From ANME-2 cluster archaeon (GTDB taxonomy: Archaea > Halobacteriota > Methanosarcinia > Methanosarcinales > Methanocomedenaceae), in NCBI GenBank assembly GCA_023544605.1, contig JAMJFQ010000025.1, positions 3,971 to 9,466 on the forward strand: 5,496 nucleotides of DNA, in the 5' to 3' direction. The translations under genes and the position numbers were made by a program. Shown piece after piece: positions 1-5,496 of this stretch (the first letter of the stretch is position 1; every line of letters starts with the position of its first letter). The notes under the pieces are model-generated. The model ran no database searches. It was given only the letters and a program-made list of their open reading frames with translations, and was not told the origin of the DNA.

Positions 1-55
1 TGATGAAGAAAAATTGAAACTTGACAGGGAACTGAACGACCTGCAGGAAAAACGC
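1..55 (+). repeat. Direct repeat copy 1 within the coiled-coil gene (may extend upstream)
   Basis: Bases 1-55 are identical to 283-337. The repeat starts at the window edge, so its true left end is unknown. It encodes DEEKLKLDRELNDLQEKR in the same frame as copy 2. Confidence 0.95.
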
Positions 56-1285
56 ACTCAACTGGGATCCCTTAAAGAAGAAGTGAGATTCGGCTTGGCA
101 GAGATCGAAACACTTGAAGCTGAAAAGGCAAGGATAGAATCTGAATTGTCCGAGCTCAATGAGAAAAAACAGGAGCTTGAGGATGTAAAGGCGGCTATTG
201 AATCCGATAATAAGGATATCCAGGAGTCCAGGGCTGAACTTGATGTCCGGCGTACTGACCTGCAGGAGCGCTTAAAACGTGCTGATGAAGAAAAATTGAA
301 ACTTGACAGGGAACTGAACGACCTGCAGGAAAAACGCTCAGAACTTGAATCTCTTGAAGCCCAAACCAAATCCACTGAGATAGAGGTCAAAGACTCGCAA
401 CAAAAGATCAATGAATTAAAGTCGAAGATCGAATCCGAGTATGCGGACATGAAATCAAAAGACGACCATGTCCAGAGTATAAAAGAGAATGTCGAAGTGG
501 AACATTCCCGACTCATGGAGAAGCAAGAATATATCGAATCCCATGCTGTCCAGATTGATTCAAGATACGATGACCTCATAAACAAGCAAAAAGAGATATC
601 TAAGGTCCTTTATGAAAAAGATATTGAGTATAATAAATTGCTTGGGAAGGAAAAAGAACTAAAAGCACTCAGAATAAAAAATAAATCTAATTTTAGTGAT
701 CTTGAGCAGAAACAAAAAGAACTCAATGAATTCAAAGCCAAGCTCGATGCTGAGGAATTAGAACTCAAATGTATTTCAATTGATGAAGTCAGGGCGAAAT
801 ATGAAAAAGAACTCAGTGAGATGGAACAACAACAACAAAAACTTGATGATATCAGATCACAAATCGAAAATGAACGTGAAGAACTCAATCAGATGATCCC
901 TGAACAGGAAAAAATAAGAGCCAAGATAGAATCTGATGTCCTGAAGATCACAAAGAAACAAGAAGAGGTCAATAAATTCAATCAGGAAGTTGATACGTTA
1001 AAGCAAGAGGTGGAATCCCGGGCCAAGGGACTTAAGCTGAAACAAAAAGAGATCGCTGACATTAGGAAAAAAGCTGAGAACGAGAGGGGTGAACTGGAAG
1101 GTGTACACAGGTTGCAGGTGACGATAGCTAACCTGAACAGAGAACTTGAAAAGAGAGAGACCCTCATTAAAACCCTGGAAACGGAAAAGGACCGTCTTGA
1201 GAAGAGCCTGAAAGCTGAAGCTCAAAAATCTAAAATGTCAGACGTACATACAAAATTATTGTACCAGAACATAAAAATCAAGTAA
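2..1285 (+). CDS. Long coiled-coil protein, 3' portion (start outside window)
   Basis: No enzymatic or binding family is recognised. The 427 visible residues are almost entirely charged heptad-type coiled coil, rich in E, K, L, Q and D, with one proline (about residue 300), one cysteine (about 257) and no tryptophan. The frame is open to the window edge. The first codons read D-E-E-K-L-K-L, matching an internal copy preceded by R-A, so the true start lies upstream; a TTG at base 14 is not a credible start. An exact 55-bp duplication recurs 282 bp apart. A QQQQ run (CAA repeats near base 826) and the proline at 899-901 may mark breaks in the helix. The C-terminus is a short basic tail ending NIKIK. 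SMC/Rad50-like heads are not visible here, though an N-terminal domain could exist upstream. Likely roles are structural, scaffolding or filament-like, but this is only inferred from composition. It converges on the OsmC-like gene, 29 bp away. Confidence 0.85.
   Translation, partial: DEEKLKLDRELNDLQEKRTQLGSLKEEVRFGLAEIETLEAEKARIESELSELNEKKQELEDVKAAIESDNKDIQESRAELDVRRTDLQERLKRADEEKLKLDRELNDLQEKRSELESLEAQTKSTEIEVKDSQQKINELKSKIESEYADMKSKDDHVQSIKENVEVEHSRLMEKQEYIESHAVQIDSRYDDLINKQKEISKVLYEKDIEYNKLLGKEKELKALRIKNKSNFSDLEQKQKELNEFKAKLDAEELELKCISIDEVRAKYEKELSEMEQQQQKLDDIRSQIENEREELNQMIPEQEKIRAKIESDVLKITKKQEEVNKFNQEVDTLKQEVESRAKGLKLKQKEIADIRKKAENERGELEGVHRLQVTIANLNRELEKRETLIKTLETEKDRLEKSLKAEAQKSKMSDVHTKLLYQNIKIK
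283..337 (+). repeat. Direct repeat copy 2 within the coiled-coil gene
   Basis: This copy is identical to bases 1-55 at an offset of 282 bp, which is exactly 94 codons, so the frame is kept. Identity stops sharply after the CGC codon at 335-337. A related shorter word, GACCTGCAGGA, also occurs just upstream near base 256 and inside both copies, suggesting expansion by repeated duplication. Confidence 0.95.
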
Positions 1286-1292
1286 AAAATAG

Positions 1293-1320
1293 AATTGAAG
1301 GCTCTGCCATAATTTCAATT
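1293..1320. terminator. Hairpin at convergent gene junction, possible bidirectional terminator
   Basis: AATTGAA (1293-1299) pairs with TTCAATT (1314-1320). A nested GGC-TCT-GCC (1300-1308) lies inside the loop. The hairpin fills the 29-bp gap between the coiled-coil stop (1283-1285) and the OsmC-like stop (1315-1317) and overlaps the latter. Short T-rich and A-rich flanks exist on both sides, but there is no long U-tract. Archaeal termination depends mainly on U-tracts, so this is a structural suggestion only. Confidence 0.35.
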
Positions 1321-1755
1321 TTGTGCAGATATGGCTGTGGGTTCGATTACGACCTCTGTCTTCATGGAATTGGCAGCAATACACCGCTTTTTAGCATGGT
1401 CAAGCATGCGCAGTATCTGCTCTTCTGATCCTACAGCTTCAACCCTGGGCCTGAGCACTATCTTTGTGAAGACCCTGAGTTTATCCACCTTTTCCAGTGT
1501 CCCTGTTGCGGTAGAATCATAAGAAATGAGTTTAACACCCATATTTGCAGCCGTACCTAAAAACGTGGTCATGAAACATACATTCGCAGCAGACACGAAC
1601 ATATCTTCGGGGGTTATTATACCTTCATGACCACCGAACTCGGGCGGCGTAGCTACTACAATCTGAGGTTTTCCCTCTTGTGGGAAGGTAACGGTCCCAA
1701 TCTTTTCCCGGTCCCATCGAAGGGAAGTCTTATAATAAAGAATATCTTCTACCAT
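1315..1755 (-). CDS. OsmC/Ohr-family peroxiredoxin-like protein
   Basis: OsmC-family proteins are cytoplasmic dimers that reduce organic hydroperoxides using two cysteines. In this 146-residue reading both are present: Cys60 in the helix motif SAANVCFMTTF and Cys125 in KKRCIAANSM, the expected spacing for the family. The segment PPEFGGHEGIITPEDMFVSA (about 37-56) matches the conserved lead-in to the first cysteine. The usual family length is about 140 residues, so the ATG at 1753-1755 (MVEDILYYKT) is preferred. An ATG at 1765-1767 adds four residues and is possible. A start at 1827 would add a hydrophobic, unrelated stretch and overlap the divergent tsr3 start. No strong ribosome-binding site or TATA box stands out. 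It could also be one of the OsmC subfamilies of unknown substrate, such as YhfA-like. The family is sure, the exact substrate is not. Confidence 0.9.
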   Translation of the reverse strand: MVEDILYYKTSLRWDREKIGTVTFPQEGKPQIVVATPPEFGGHEGIITPEDMFVSAANVCFMTTFLGTAANMGVKLISYDSTATGTLEKVDKLRVFTKIVLRPRVEAVGSEEQILRMLDHAKKRCIAANSMKTEVVIEPTAISAQN

Positions 1756-1810
1756 GCCAATTCCCATAAAAAGAAATACCCTGAAAAATCTTAACACTTT
1801 CGGAACATAC

Positions 1811-2329
1811 ATGAATGACAAGACCACATATATCCCGCTTCATCTCTATCATGCCAACCAGTGCGACCCAAAAAAATGCACAGGCAAGAAACTCGCAAAA
1901 TTCCAACTGGCAATCTTACACCGCCAGATCGGAAAATTGCCAAAAGGTGCGATATTCCTGAATCCCATGGCACAGCAGGCACTATCGCCTGCAGACAACC
2001 CTGACAAGGGTATTGTCGTACTGGACTGCTCATGGGAGGAAGTTGAGCGGGTCTTCCCTTCTGTGCAAAAACTCAAGCTTGAGCACAGGGCACTGCCGTA
2101 TTTGTTAGCTGCTAATCCCGTAAACTATGGTAAACCCTTCAAGTTGGGTACAGTAGAAGCCTTTGCTGCGGCACTGTATATCCTGGGTAATGTGGACCAG
2201 GCAGAAGAGATATTGAACAAATTCAAGTGGGGGCACACATTTCTGGAACTGAATCACGAACCCCTTGAAGCATATTCAAAAGCTAAGGACAGCCGTGAAG
2301 TGGTCAGCATCCAGTATGAATTCATGTAA
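1811..2329 (+). CDS. tsr3: Tsr3-type rRNA aminocarboxypropyltransferase (DUF367)
   Basis: Tsr3 transfers the 3-amino-3-carboxypropyl group of S-adenosylmethionine to a hypermodified pseudouridine in helix 31 of small-subunit rRNA, late in ribosome maturation. The family is found in archaea and eukaryotes. The 172-residue product carries the family hallmarks in order: DPKKCTGKKL (19-28), the strand LDCSWEEVERVF (71-82), RALPYLLAANPVNYGKP (93-109), the helix EAFAAALYILG (116-126), and FKWGHTFLELNHEPLEAY (138-155). The fold is SPOUT-like, with SAM bound near the AANPVNYG segment. The ATG at 1811 gives the usual start just before the first strand (YIPLHLYHANQCDPKKC). An in-frame ATG at 1754 would add 19 low-similarity residues and overlap the OsmC start. 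The gene converges on the KaiC-like gene with only 17 bp between stops. Confidence 0.95.
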   Translation: MNDKTTYIPLHLYHANQCDPKKCTGKKLAKFQLAILHRQIGKLPKGAIFLNPMAQQALSPADNPDKGIVVLDCSWEEVERVFPSVQKLKLEHRALPYLLAANPVNYGKPFKLGTVEAFAAALYILGNVDQAEEILNKFKWGHTFLELNHEPLEAYSKAKDSREVVSIQYEFM

Positions 2330-2346
2330 TTGAAATGGAGCAGCTT

Positions 2347-3111
2347 TCACAGCACCCTGGTGGTGGTCTCAAGTTCCAGGCCCTTGGCCGTAATCTCAAA
2401 ACTGATGGAGCGGTTTGGGACAAGAAGGCCGCGCATCTTCCTTATGACAAGCCCATGTTCTATCTGGGAGCCCCGTTCCTTTACGTAGAACTCTATTACA
2501 CCATCAGCCAGGTATTTCATGGTATTAACGGTAATGTCATCATGCAGACCAGCACCCACAAGCACAAGATGTATTCCGCCGGTTATTTTACCTATAGAAG
2601 ATATAAGTTCAATTACTTCTATCACAGAATTCATATCATAGGTTCTGAGGAAATATGATATGGAATCCAGTACTCCCCTGTATTTAGGACCATGGTTTTG
2701 AGTTATGGTATTCTTTAACTGGCTCAAGGGATCGGTAGTGTGCTTCAGGAACTCTTTTGGCGACATCTTACTCTGCAGTTCCAAAGGGAGTATATTGATG
2801 AACCTGGGAGTATAGGAATCTATGAATTCGGCATTCCCGCTTTGCTCGTATTTTTCAATGTCCCATCCAAAATGATCCATATCACCCCTGATCTCGGAAA
2901 TAGAATGGTCTGAGGAAAAATAGAAGGCATTTTCACCTTTTAAGAGGCCACCATACATAAACTGTTTTGTAAATATCTCTGCTCCGGCTCCTGACTCGGC
3001 AAGTAAAAGAAGTGTAGTGCCTGGCGGGATACCGCCTCCCATCTGCACATCCAAACCCAATACTCCTGTTGTCATGAGTGCATTTTCTGATTTATCGAAA
3101 TTGATATCCAT
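2347..3111 (-). CDS. Single-domain KaiC-like RecA-superfamily protein with degenerate P-loop (probable pseudo-ATPase)
   Basis: This 254-residue protein aligns by eye with one KaiC/RAD55-type domain (COG0467-like). The entry GVLGLDVQMGGGIPPGTTLLLL (16-37) leads into the P-loop position, which reads AESGAGAEIF (38-47) where active relatives have G-x-SGTGKT. The lysine is Ala44 and the Ser/Thr is Glu45. The strand after it reads YFSSDHS (64-70), so the usual catalytic Glu-Glu pair is Asp-His. A Walker-B-like strand remains (GVLDSISYFL, Asp149), as do GWDIEKYEQSG (82-92) and the typical C-terminal pair VIRKMRG (222-228) and FEITAKGLEL (238-247). ATP binding or hydrolysis is therefore doubtful; a scaffold or regulatory role is inferred. 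No DNA-binding or second KaiC domain is present, so this is not a circadian KaiC. The ATG at 3109-3111 sits about 30 nt below a good TATA box. The site-2 protease gene lies upstream on the same strand, 221 bp away. Confidence 0.88.
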   Translation of the reverse strand: MDINFDKSENALMTTGVLGLDVQMGGGIPPGTTLLLLAESGAGAEIFTKQFMYGGLLKGENAFYFSSDHSISEIRGDMDHFGWDIEKYEQSGNAEFIDSYTPRFINILPLELQSKMSPKEFLKHTTDPLSQLKNTITQNHGPKYRGVLDSISYFLRTYDMNSVIEVIELISSIGKITGGIHLVLVGAGLHDDITVNTMKYLADGVIEFYVKERGSQIEHGLVIRKMRGLLVPNRSISFEITAKGLELETTTRVL

Positions 3112-3138
3112 GATAAAAAAACCTGATTCATATTTTAT

Positions 3139-3146
3139 TTTTATAT
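3139..3146 (-). promoter_or_regulatory. TATA box for the KaiC-like gene
   Basis: On the minus strand this reads ATATAAAA, within a longer A/T stretch (3131-3146). Its centre is about 31 nt before the ATG at 3111. With the archaeal TATA-to-start distance of about 26 nt, the transcript would have a leader of only a few bases. No clear Shine-Dalgarno is present, as expected for a leaderless message. Its upstream side touches the end of the palindromic element. Confidence 0.55.
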
Positions 3147-3287
3147 GAGATTGTCGGGAAAGCCTAATTTTCGAATATTTCAGCTTTACTGTCTAAACTT
3201 GATCGGGCGCAGCATAGTGATTAAGTTTTAACAATATTTTTGTAAGTTTCAATTTAGGCGCTTTTCAGGTACTTTTCCGACAATCTC
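3147..3287. mobile_element. MITE-like imperfect palindrome with 16-bp terminal inverted repeats
   Basis: The left end GAGATTGTCGGGAAAG (3147-3162) and the reverse complement of the right end, GAGATTGTCGGAAAAG (3272-3287), match at 15 of 16 positions. TATAT lies directly outside both ends (3142-3146 and 3288-3292), as a 5-bp target duplication would. Because TATAT is A/T-only and near-palindromic, that part is weaker evidence. Inside, CCTAA-TT motifs recur in inverted order (3163 onward and about 3250-3257), and a central hairpin is formed by 3195-3204 and 3219-3228. The two halves can be aligned nearly end to end apart from about 11 extra bases on the right. No open reading frame is present, so it would depend on a transposase elsewhere. 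Alternatives are a structured RNA or a terminator for the protease gene, or a regulatory palindrome. Confidence 0.55.
3195..3228. repeat. Central hairpin of the palindromic element
   Basis: AAACTTGATC (3195-3204) pairs with GATTAAGTTT (3219-3228), with one G-T wobble, around a 14-nt loop rich in G and C (GGGCGCAGCATAGT). It forms the symmetry centre of the element at 3147-3287. Confidence 0.6.
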
Positions 3288-3332
3288 TATATAACGATAT
3301 ATTGCTATAATAACTTTTTTGAATATCCCTGT

Positions 3333-5051
3333 CTAGAACACATGAGCAAGGAATTGTGCGATAAATGGAGCAATGATCATGAATATCAGAGATGCCAGCA
3401 TGAGTATTGCAAACAAAGTGGCAATTTTTCCTGCCATATTCCCCATCTTTTCTTCATTACCGAATAAGCGTGCCAGTATTGAATGGATCGTATCTTTGAA
3501 CACGTGCCCACCGTCCAGGGGCAGCATGGGCAGACAGTTGAACAATCCTACATAAAAGTTCAGCCACCCTATCCAGAGCAGGGAGTTGGCCAGCCAGAAC
3601 ACCCCCACACCCAGCGGAGCAGCCCAGCCGATAGGTTCATAGAACATGGAAAGCGTACCACTGAATCCCTGGAAACTCCAGAATAAAGGATTGGGGAAGG
3701 GAAGTACTAAAATTATGATCCAGCCGGCCACACCCCCCATCAATGTTGGGATCATCTGCAGGAAATGCAGCAATTCCCTGGCCGGGTATTCTCCAACAGA
3801 AAGACCCGTGGACCTGGATATGATTACCGTTGAAAATTCGCTGATACCGATAAAACCAGTATTTTCATTGGACGAAACGCTTGTTAAGTTTATGGTGTAA
3901 TTGACCTCCACATTTTCAAAAAGTGTGATTAGGGTAATCTCCTGACCAGCAGTAGTGTTCGCCATATATTCGAAAAAGGTTTGAGTACCGGTTATAGGGG
4001 TATTATTGATTCGGGTTATGATCAACCCGTCTTTGAGTCCTGCATCTTCACCAGGCATACCAGGGATCACATTTTCGAACTTGACTCCTCTGATATTGCC
4101 ATTGACATTAGGATAAGGGGTCAACATGACTTCCTGCAGGACATTGTCCTTTTTCACCATCAACTGCAGACTTTCATTTTCAGAACGGGAATCAACATAT
4201 TCGTAGAAGTCTGAAGCGTTCTCTATCTTGTTACCGTTCACATGGGTTATGAGGGTGAGGTCGGTCAATCCCATATCATCAGCAGGTGACCCCGGCACCA
4301 CATCTGTTATCATGACATTGGTCACAGCAGCAATGTTCCCTATCACAATAAAGAACAGCATAAAAGCCACAAGTGCGGTCACGAAATTGGCCATTACCCC
4401 GGCAGAGAGTATCCGCACCCGCTGTCTGCGGCCTACCGGATGTATATCTGGCCGTTTTTCAGTCCCTTCTTCGTCGGTTTTGTCTTTGGTATCACCGAAG
4501 AGTTGTTCCTCATCCGGTTCGGCGAACCCGCCAATAGGGATAAGGACCATAATGATTCCCATGGATTTTACCTTTACATCTTCCACTTTGCACAGGATGG
4601 CATGGGAGAATTCATGTACAACTAATGTAACCACCAGTCCGATAAGACCCCATATCAAAGGTATGAACTCGTTGATCCCAGGCAGCAGAAAAATATTCCT
4701 GAGTTCGTGAAATTCACCCGGTGGGGGCATGGTCTTATTTTCCAGTGAAATTAACAGTGAAATATCAGAAAATACAATGAGAGCAAACATCAAGAACATA
4801 CCCAGAAGCATTAATGGAATACCCACATCGGCAAATATTCGCCAAAATCCTCTCATTTTGGCAATACGGTCCAGGAACAGCTGTCCTTTTGTGGTGCGGA
4901 TCATCAACAAAGGACCATGGTTTGTGATATTATACCGCTCAAGTATGCCATATTGTTTCAAGATAAGCACGGTCTGCCAGTATATGGCAATTATCAGCAG
5001 GATTTTCCAGTAAGACTCAACAAAAGTTATGATAATGTTTGGTTGGCTCAA
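3333..5051 (-). CDS. Site-2 protease family membrane metalloprotease (M50) with two PDZ domains
   Basis: This is an intramembrane zinc protease of the S2P/RseP type, which cleaves membrane-bound substrates within the bilayer. The 572-residue protein has hydrophobic segments near 14-32, 76-96 and 132-155, the last carrying the zinc motif HEFSH (146-150). A re-entrant-type loop with GG (174-175) and a charged loop (178-210) follow. Next come RVRILSAGVMANF (211-223) with a membrane helix to about 243, then two PDZ repeats (about 246-315 starting VVPGSPADDMGL, and 326-393 starting VIPGMPGEDAGL). The C-terminal membrane part contains FNCLPMLPLDGGH (504-516), whose Asp513 is the third zinc ligand, and a last helix near 545-568. 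All catalytic residues are present. The start is TTG; the next in-frame Met (residue 50) would delete the first membrane helix. Substrate is unknown. Archaeal members are often only predicted to act in regulated proteolysis. Confidence 0.93.
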   Translation of the reverse strand: MSQPNIIITFVESYWKILLIIAIYWQTVLILKQYGILERYNITNHGPLLMIRTTKGQLFLDRIAKMRGFWRIFADVGIPLMLLGMFLMFALIVFSDISLLISLENKTMPPPGEFHELRNIFLLPGINEFIPLIWGLIGLVVTLVVHEFSHAILCKVEDVKVKSMGIIMVLIPIGGFAEPDEEQLFGDTKDKTDEEGTEKRPDIHPVGRRQRVRILSAGVMANFVTALVAFMLFFIVIGNIAAVTNVMITDVVPGSPADDMGLTDLTLITHVNGNKIENASDFYEYVDSRSENESLQLMVKKDNVLQEVMLTPYPNVNGNIRGVKFENVIPGMPGEDAGLKDGLIITRINNTPITGTQTFFEYMANTTAGQEITLITLFENVEVNYTINLTSVSSNENTGFIGISEFSTVIISRSTGLSVGEYPARELLHFLQMIPTLMGGVAGWIIILVLPFPNPLFWSFQGFSGTLSMFYEPIGWAAPLGVGVFWLANSLLWIGWLNFYVGLFNCLPMLPLDGGHVFKDTIHSILARLFGNEEKMGNMAGKIATLFAILMLASLIFMIIAPFIAQFLAHVF

Positions 5052-5060
5052 TGGTATTTT

Positions 5061-5065
5061 TCTCC
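5061..5065 (-). promoter_or_regulatory. Ribosome-binding site deciding the TTG start of the protease gene
   Basis: The minus strand reads GGAGA here, 9 nt before the TTG at 5049-5051. An ATG overlapping this region is in another frame that stops soon after. Combined with the missing alternative Met, this fixes TTG as the start. Confidence 0.6.
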
Positions 5066-5096
5066 ATATACCGGATTTGTTCTAATCAAGGTAAGG

Positions 5097-5105
5097 TATG
5101 TATAA
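5097..5105 (-). promoter_or_regulatory. Candidate TATA box for the site-2 protease gene
   Basis: The minus strand reads TTATACATA. With the usual spacing of about 26 nt, transcription would begin near 5075, giving a leader of roughly 25 nt that includes the GGAGA site. This agrees with a leadered, Shine-Dalgarno-using message, unlike the KaiC-like gene. Confidence 0.4.
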
Positions 5106-5117
5106 GGAATCACAAGA

Positions 5118-5125
5118 TTTTTAAA
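5118..5125 (+). promoter_or_regulatory. Candidate TATA box for cutA
   Basis: TTTTTAAA lies about 35 nt before the ATG at 5157. Transcription would then begin near 5148, downstream of the ATGs at 5133 and 5142, which favours 5157 as the start. The sequence is A/T-symmetric and could also contribute to the divergent protease promoter. Confidence 0.4.
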
Positions 5126-5156
5126 CTTATTCATGTACTGTATGGAATGGATCATC

Positions 5157-5486
5157 ATGTTCTCTATAGTATATGTTACCACAGGCAGCATGGATGAGGC
5201 GCGAAAGATCGCCAGGACATTGGTCGAGATGAGACTTGCAGCCTGTGTCAACCTCTTCCCAATTATATCAATATACCGGTGGGACAGTATTCAGGAAGAT
5301 AATGAAGTTGCCATGGTGATCAAGACCACGTATGAACAGATAGATACTATTGAGAAGACCGTAAAAGAGATGCATAGTTATACCGTACCGTGCATAATTT
5401 CTTTTAGCATTGACGGAGGTTCAAGGGAGTATCTGGATTGGATAGATGACAATGTACTGCCCTTGGGTCTAATTAAAAAAGACTGA
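5157..5486 (+). CDS. cutA: CutA-family protein (CutA1)
   Basis: CutA proteins are small, very stable trimers with a ferredoxin-like fold. They were first linked to tolerance of copper and other divalent metals in E. coli, and their precise role remains uncertain. The 109-residue product shows the full family pattern: the opening strand FSIVYVTTGS, EARKIARTLVEMRLAACVNL (14-33) with Cys30, the YRW motif (40-42), the strand VAMVIKTT (51-58), and HSYTVPCI (73-80) followed by YLDWI (92-96). The ATG at 5157 places the first strand at the N-terminus, as is usual. In-frame ATGs at 5133 and 5142 would add unrelated residues and precede the expected transcription start. One oddity is Cys79, where most relatives have Glu in the VPEI motif. 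The gene is divergent from the protease, with about 105 bp between starts that hold both promoters. Confidence 0.93.
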   Translation: MFSIVYVTTGSMDEARKIARTLVEMRLAACVNLFPIISIYRWDSIQEDNEVAMVIKTTYEQIDTIEKTVKEMHSYTVPCIISFSIDGGSREYLDWIDDNVLPLGLIKKD

Positions 5487-5496
5487 TATTTTCATG

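Noticed and set aside
1..337. Repeat pair considered as CRISPR or mobile-element repeats
   Set aside because: There are only two copies, inside a continuous reading frame and in phase, which fits internal gene duplication.
58..585. Open frame on the minus strand (175 codons) inside the coiled-coil gene
   Set aside because: It is rich in serine and phenylalanine, the usual mirror image of an E/K-rich coding strand, and has no recognisable domain. The plus frame is clearly coding.
1754..1810. N-terminal extension of Tsr3 from the ATG at 1754
   Set aside because: The 19 extra residues are unlike the family, which normally begins just before the first strand, and they would overlap the OsmC start.
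1756..1827. N-terminal extension of the OsmC-like protein from 1827
   Set aside because: The added stretch is hydrophobic but not a convincing signal peptide for a cytoplasmic family, and it would overlap the tsr3 start at 1811. Family length fits the start at 1755.
2335..2658. Plus-strand frame of 107 codons opposite the KaiC-like gene
   Set aside because: It lies entirely antisense to a gene with clear family motifs and shows no domain of its own.
2347..3111. Circadian KaiC or gas-vesicle regulator GvpD identity
   Set aside because: Only one KaiC-like domain is present, the catalytic residues are lost, and no kaiA/kaiB or gvp genes are nearby, so a specific name is not supported.
3112..3332. 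tRNA or other standard RNA gene in the noncoding gap
   Set aside because: No cloverleaf or T-loop-like sequence was seen; the palindrome explains most of the structure. A novel structured RNA cannot be excluded by eye.
4228..4710. Plus-strand frame of 160 codons opposite the site-2 protease
   Set aside because: It is antisense to conserved protease sequence including the HEFSH motif; composition is rich in S, T, P and I without structure.

Overview
The window looks archaeal, most likely a euryarchaeon of the methanogen/ANME type (Methanosarcinales-like). That lineage is an inference from gene content and protein style, not a marker-based placement. Supporting signs are an archaeal Tsr3 (DUF367) rRNA-modification enzyme, a KaiC/RadA-type RecA-superfamily protein, an archaeal-style double-PDZ M50 site-2 protease, and TATA-like boxes placed for leaderless or short-leader transcripts. 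No bacterial -35/-10 architecture is evident. The DNA is AT-leaning, most strongly in the intergenic gap 3112-3332.

Layout: (1) Bases 1-1285 (+) hold the 3' part of a long coiled-coil protein whose start lies outside the window. An exact 55-bp repeat, 282 bp (94 codons) apart, marks a recent internal duplication. (2) Base 1755 down to 1315 (-) encodes an OsmC-like peroxiredoxin with both catalytic-type cysteines, convergent with the coiled-coil gene. A hairpin sits at their junction. (3) Bases 1811-2329 (+) encode Tsr3, divergent from the OsmC gene. (4) Base 3111 down to 2347 (-) encodes a single-domain KaiC-like protein that has lost the P-loop lysine and the catalytic glutamates, so it is probably a pseudo-ATPase. 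(5) Bases 3112-3332 are noncoding. They contain a 141-bp imperfect palindrome with 16-bp inverted ends, flanked by TATAT on both sides, which looks like a MITE. Its left edge abuts the TATA box of the KaiC-like gene. (6) Base 5051 down to 3333 (-) encodes a multi-pass site-2 protease with two PDZ domains, starting at TTG with a well-placed GGAGA. (7) Bases 5157-5486 (+) encode CutA, divergent from the protease.

The genes alternate in strand and are mostly separate transcription units, so there is no obvious single pathway. Tsr3 is ribosome housekeeping, OsmC is peroxide defence, CutA is a small conserved trimeric protein linked to divalent metals, and the site-2 protease acts in the membrane. 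The KaiC-like gene follows the protease on the same strand but is separated from it by the palindromic element and has its own promoter. A functional link between the two is only a hypothesis. The most notable features are the MITE-like element, the dead P-loop protein and the internally duplicated coiled coil.
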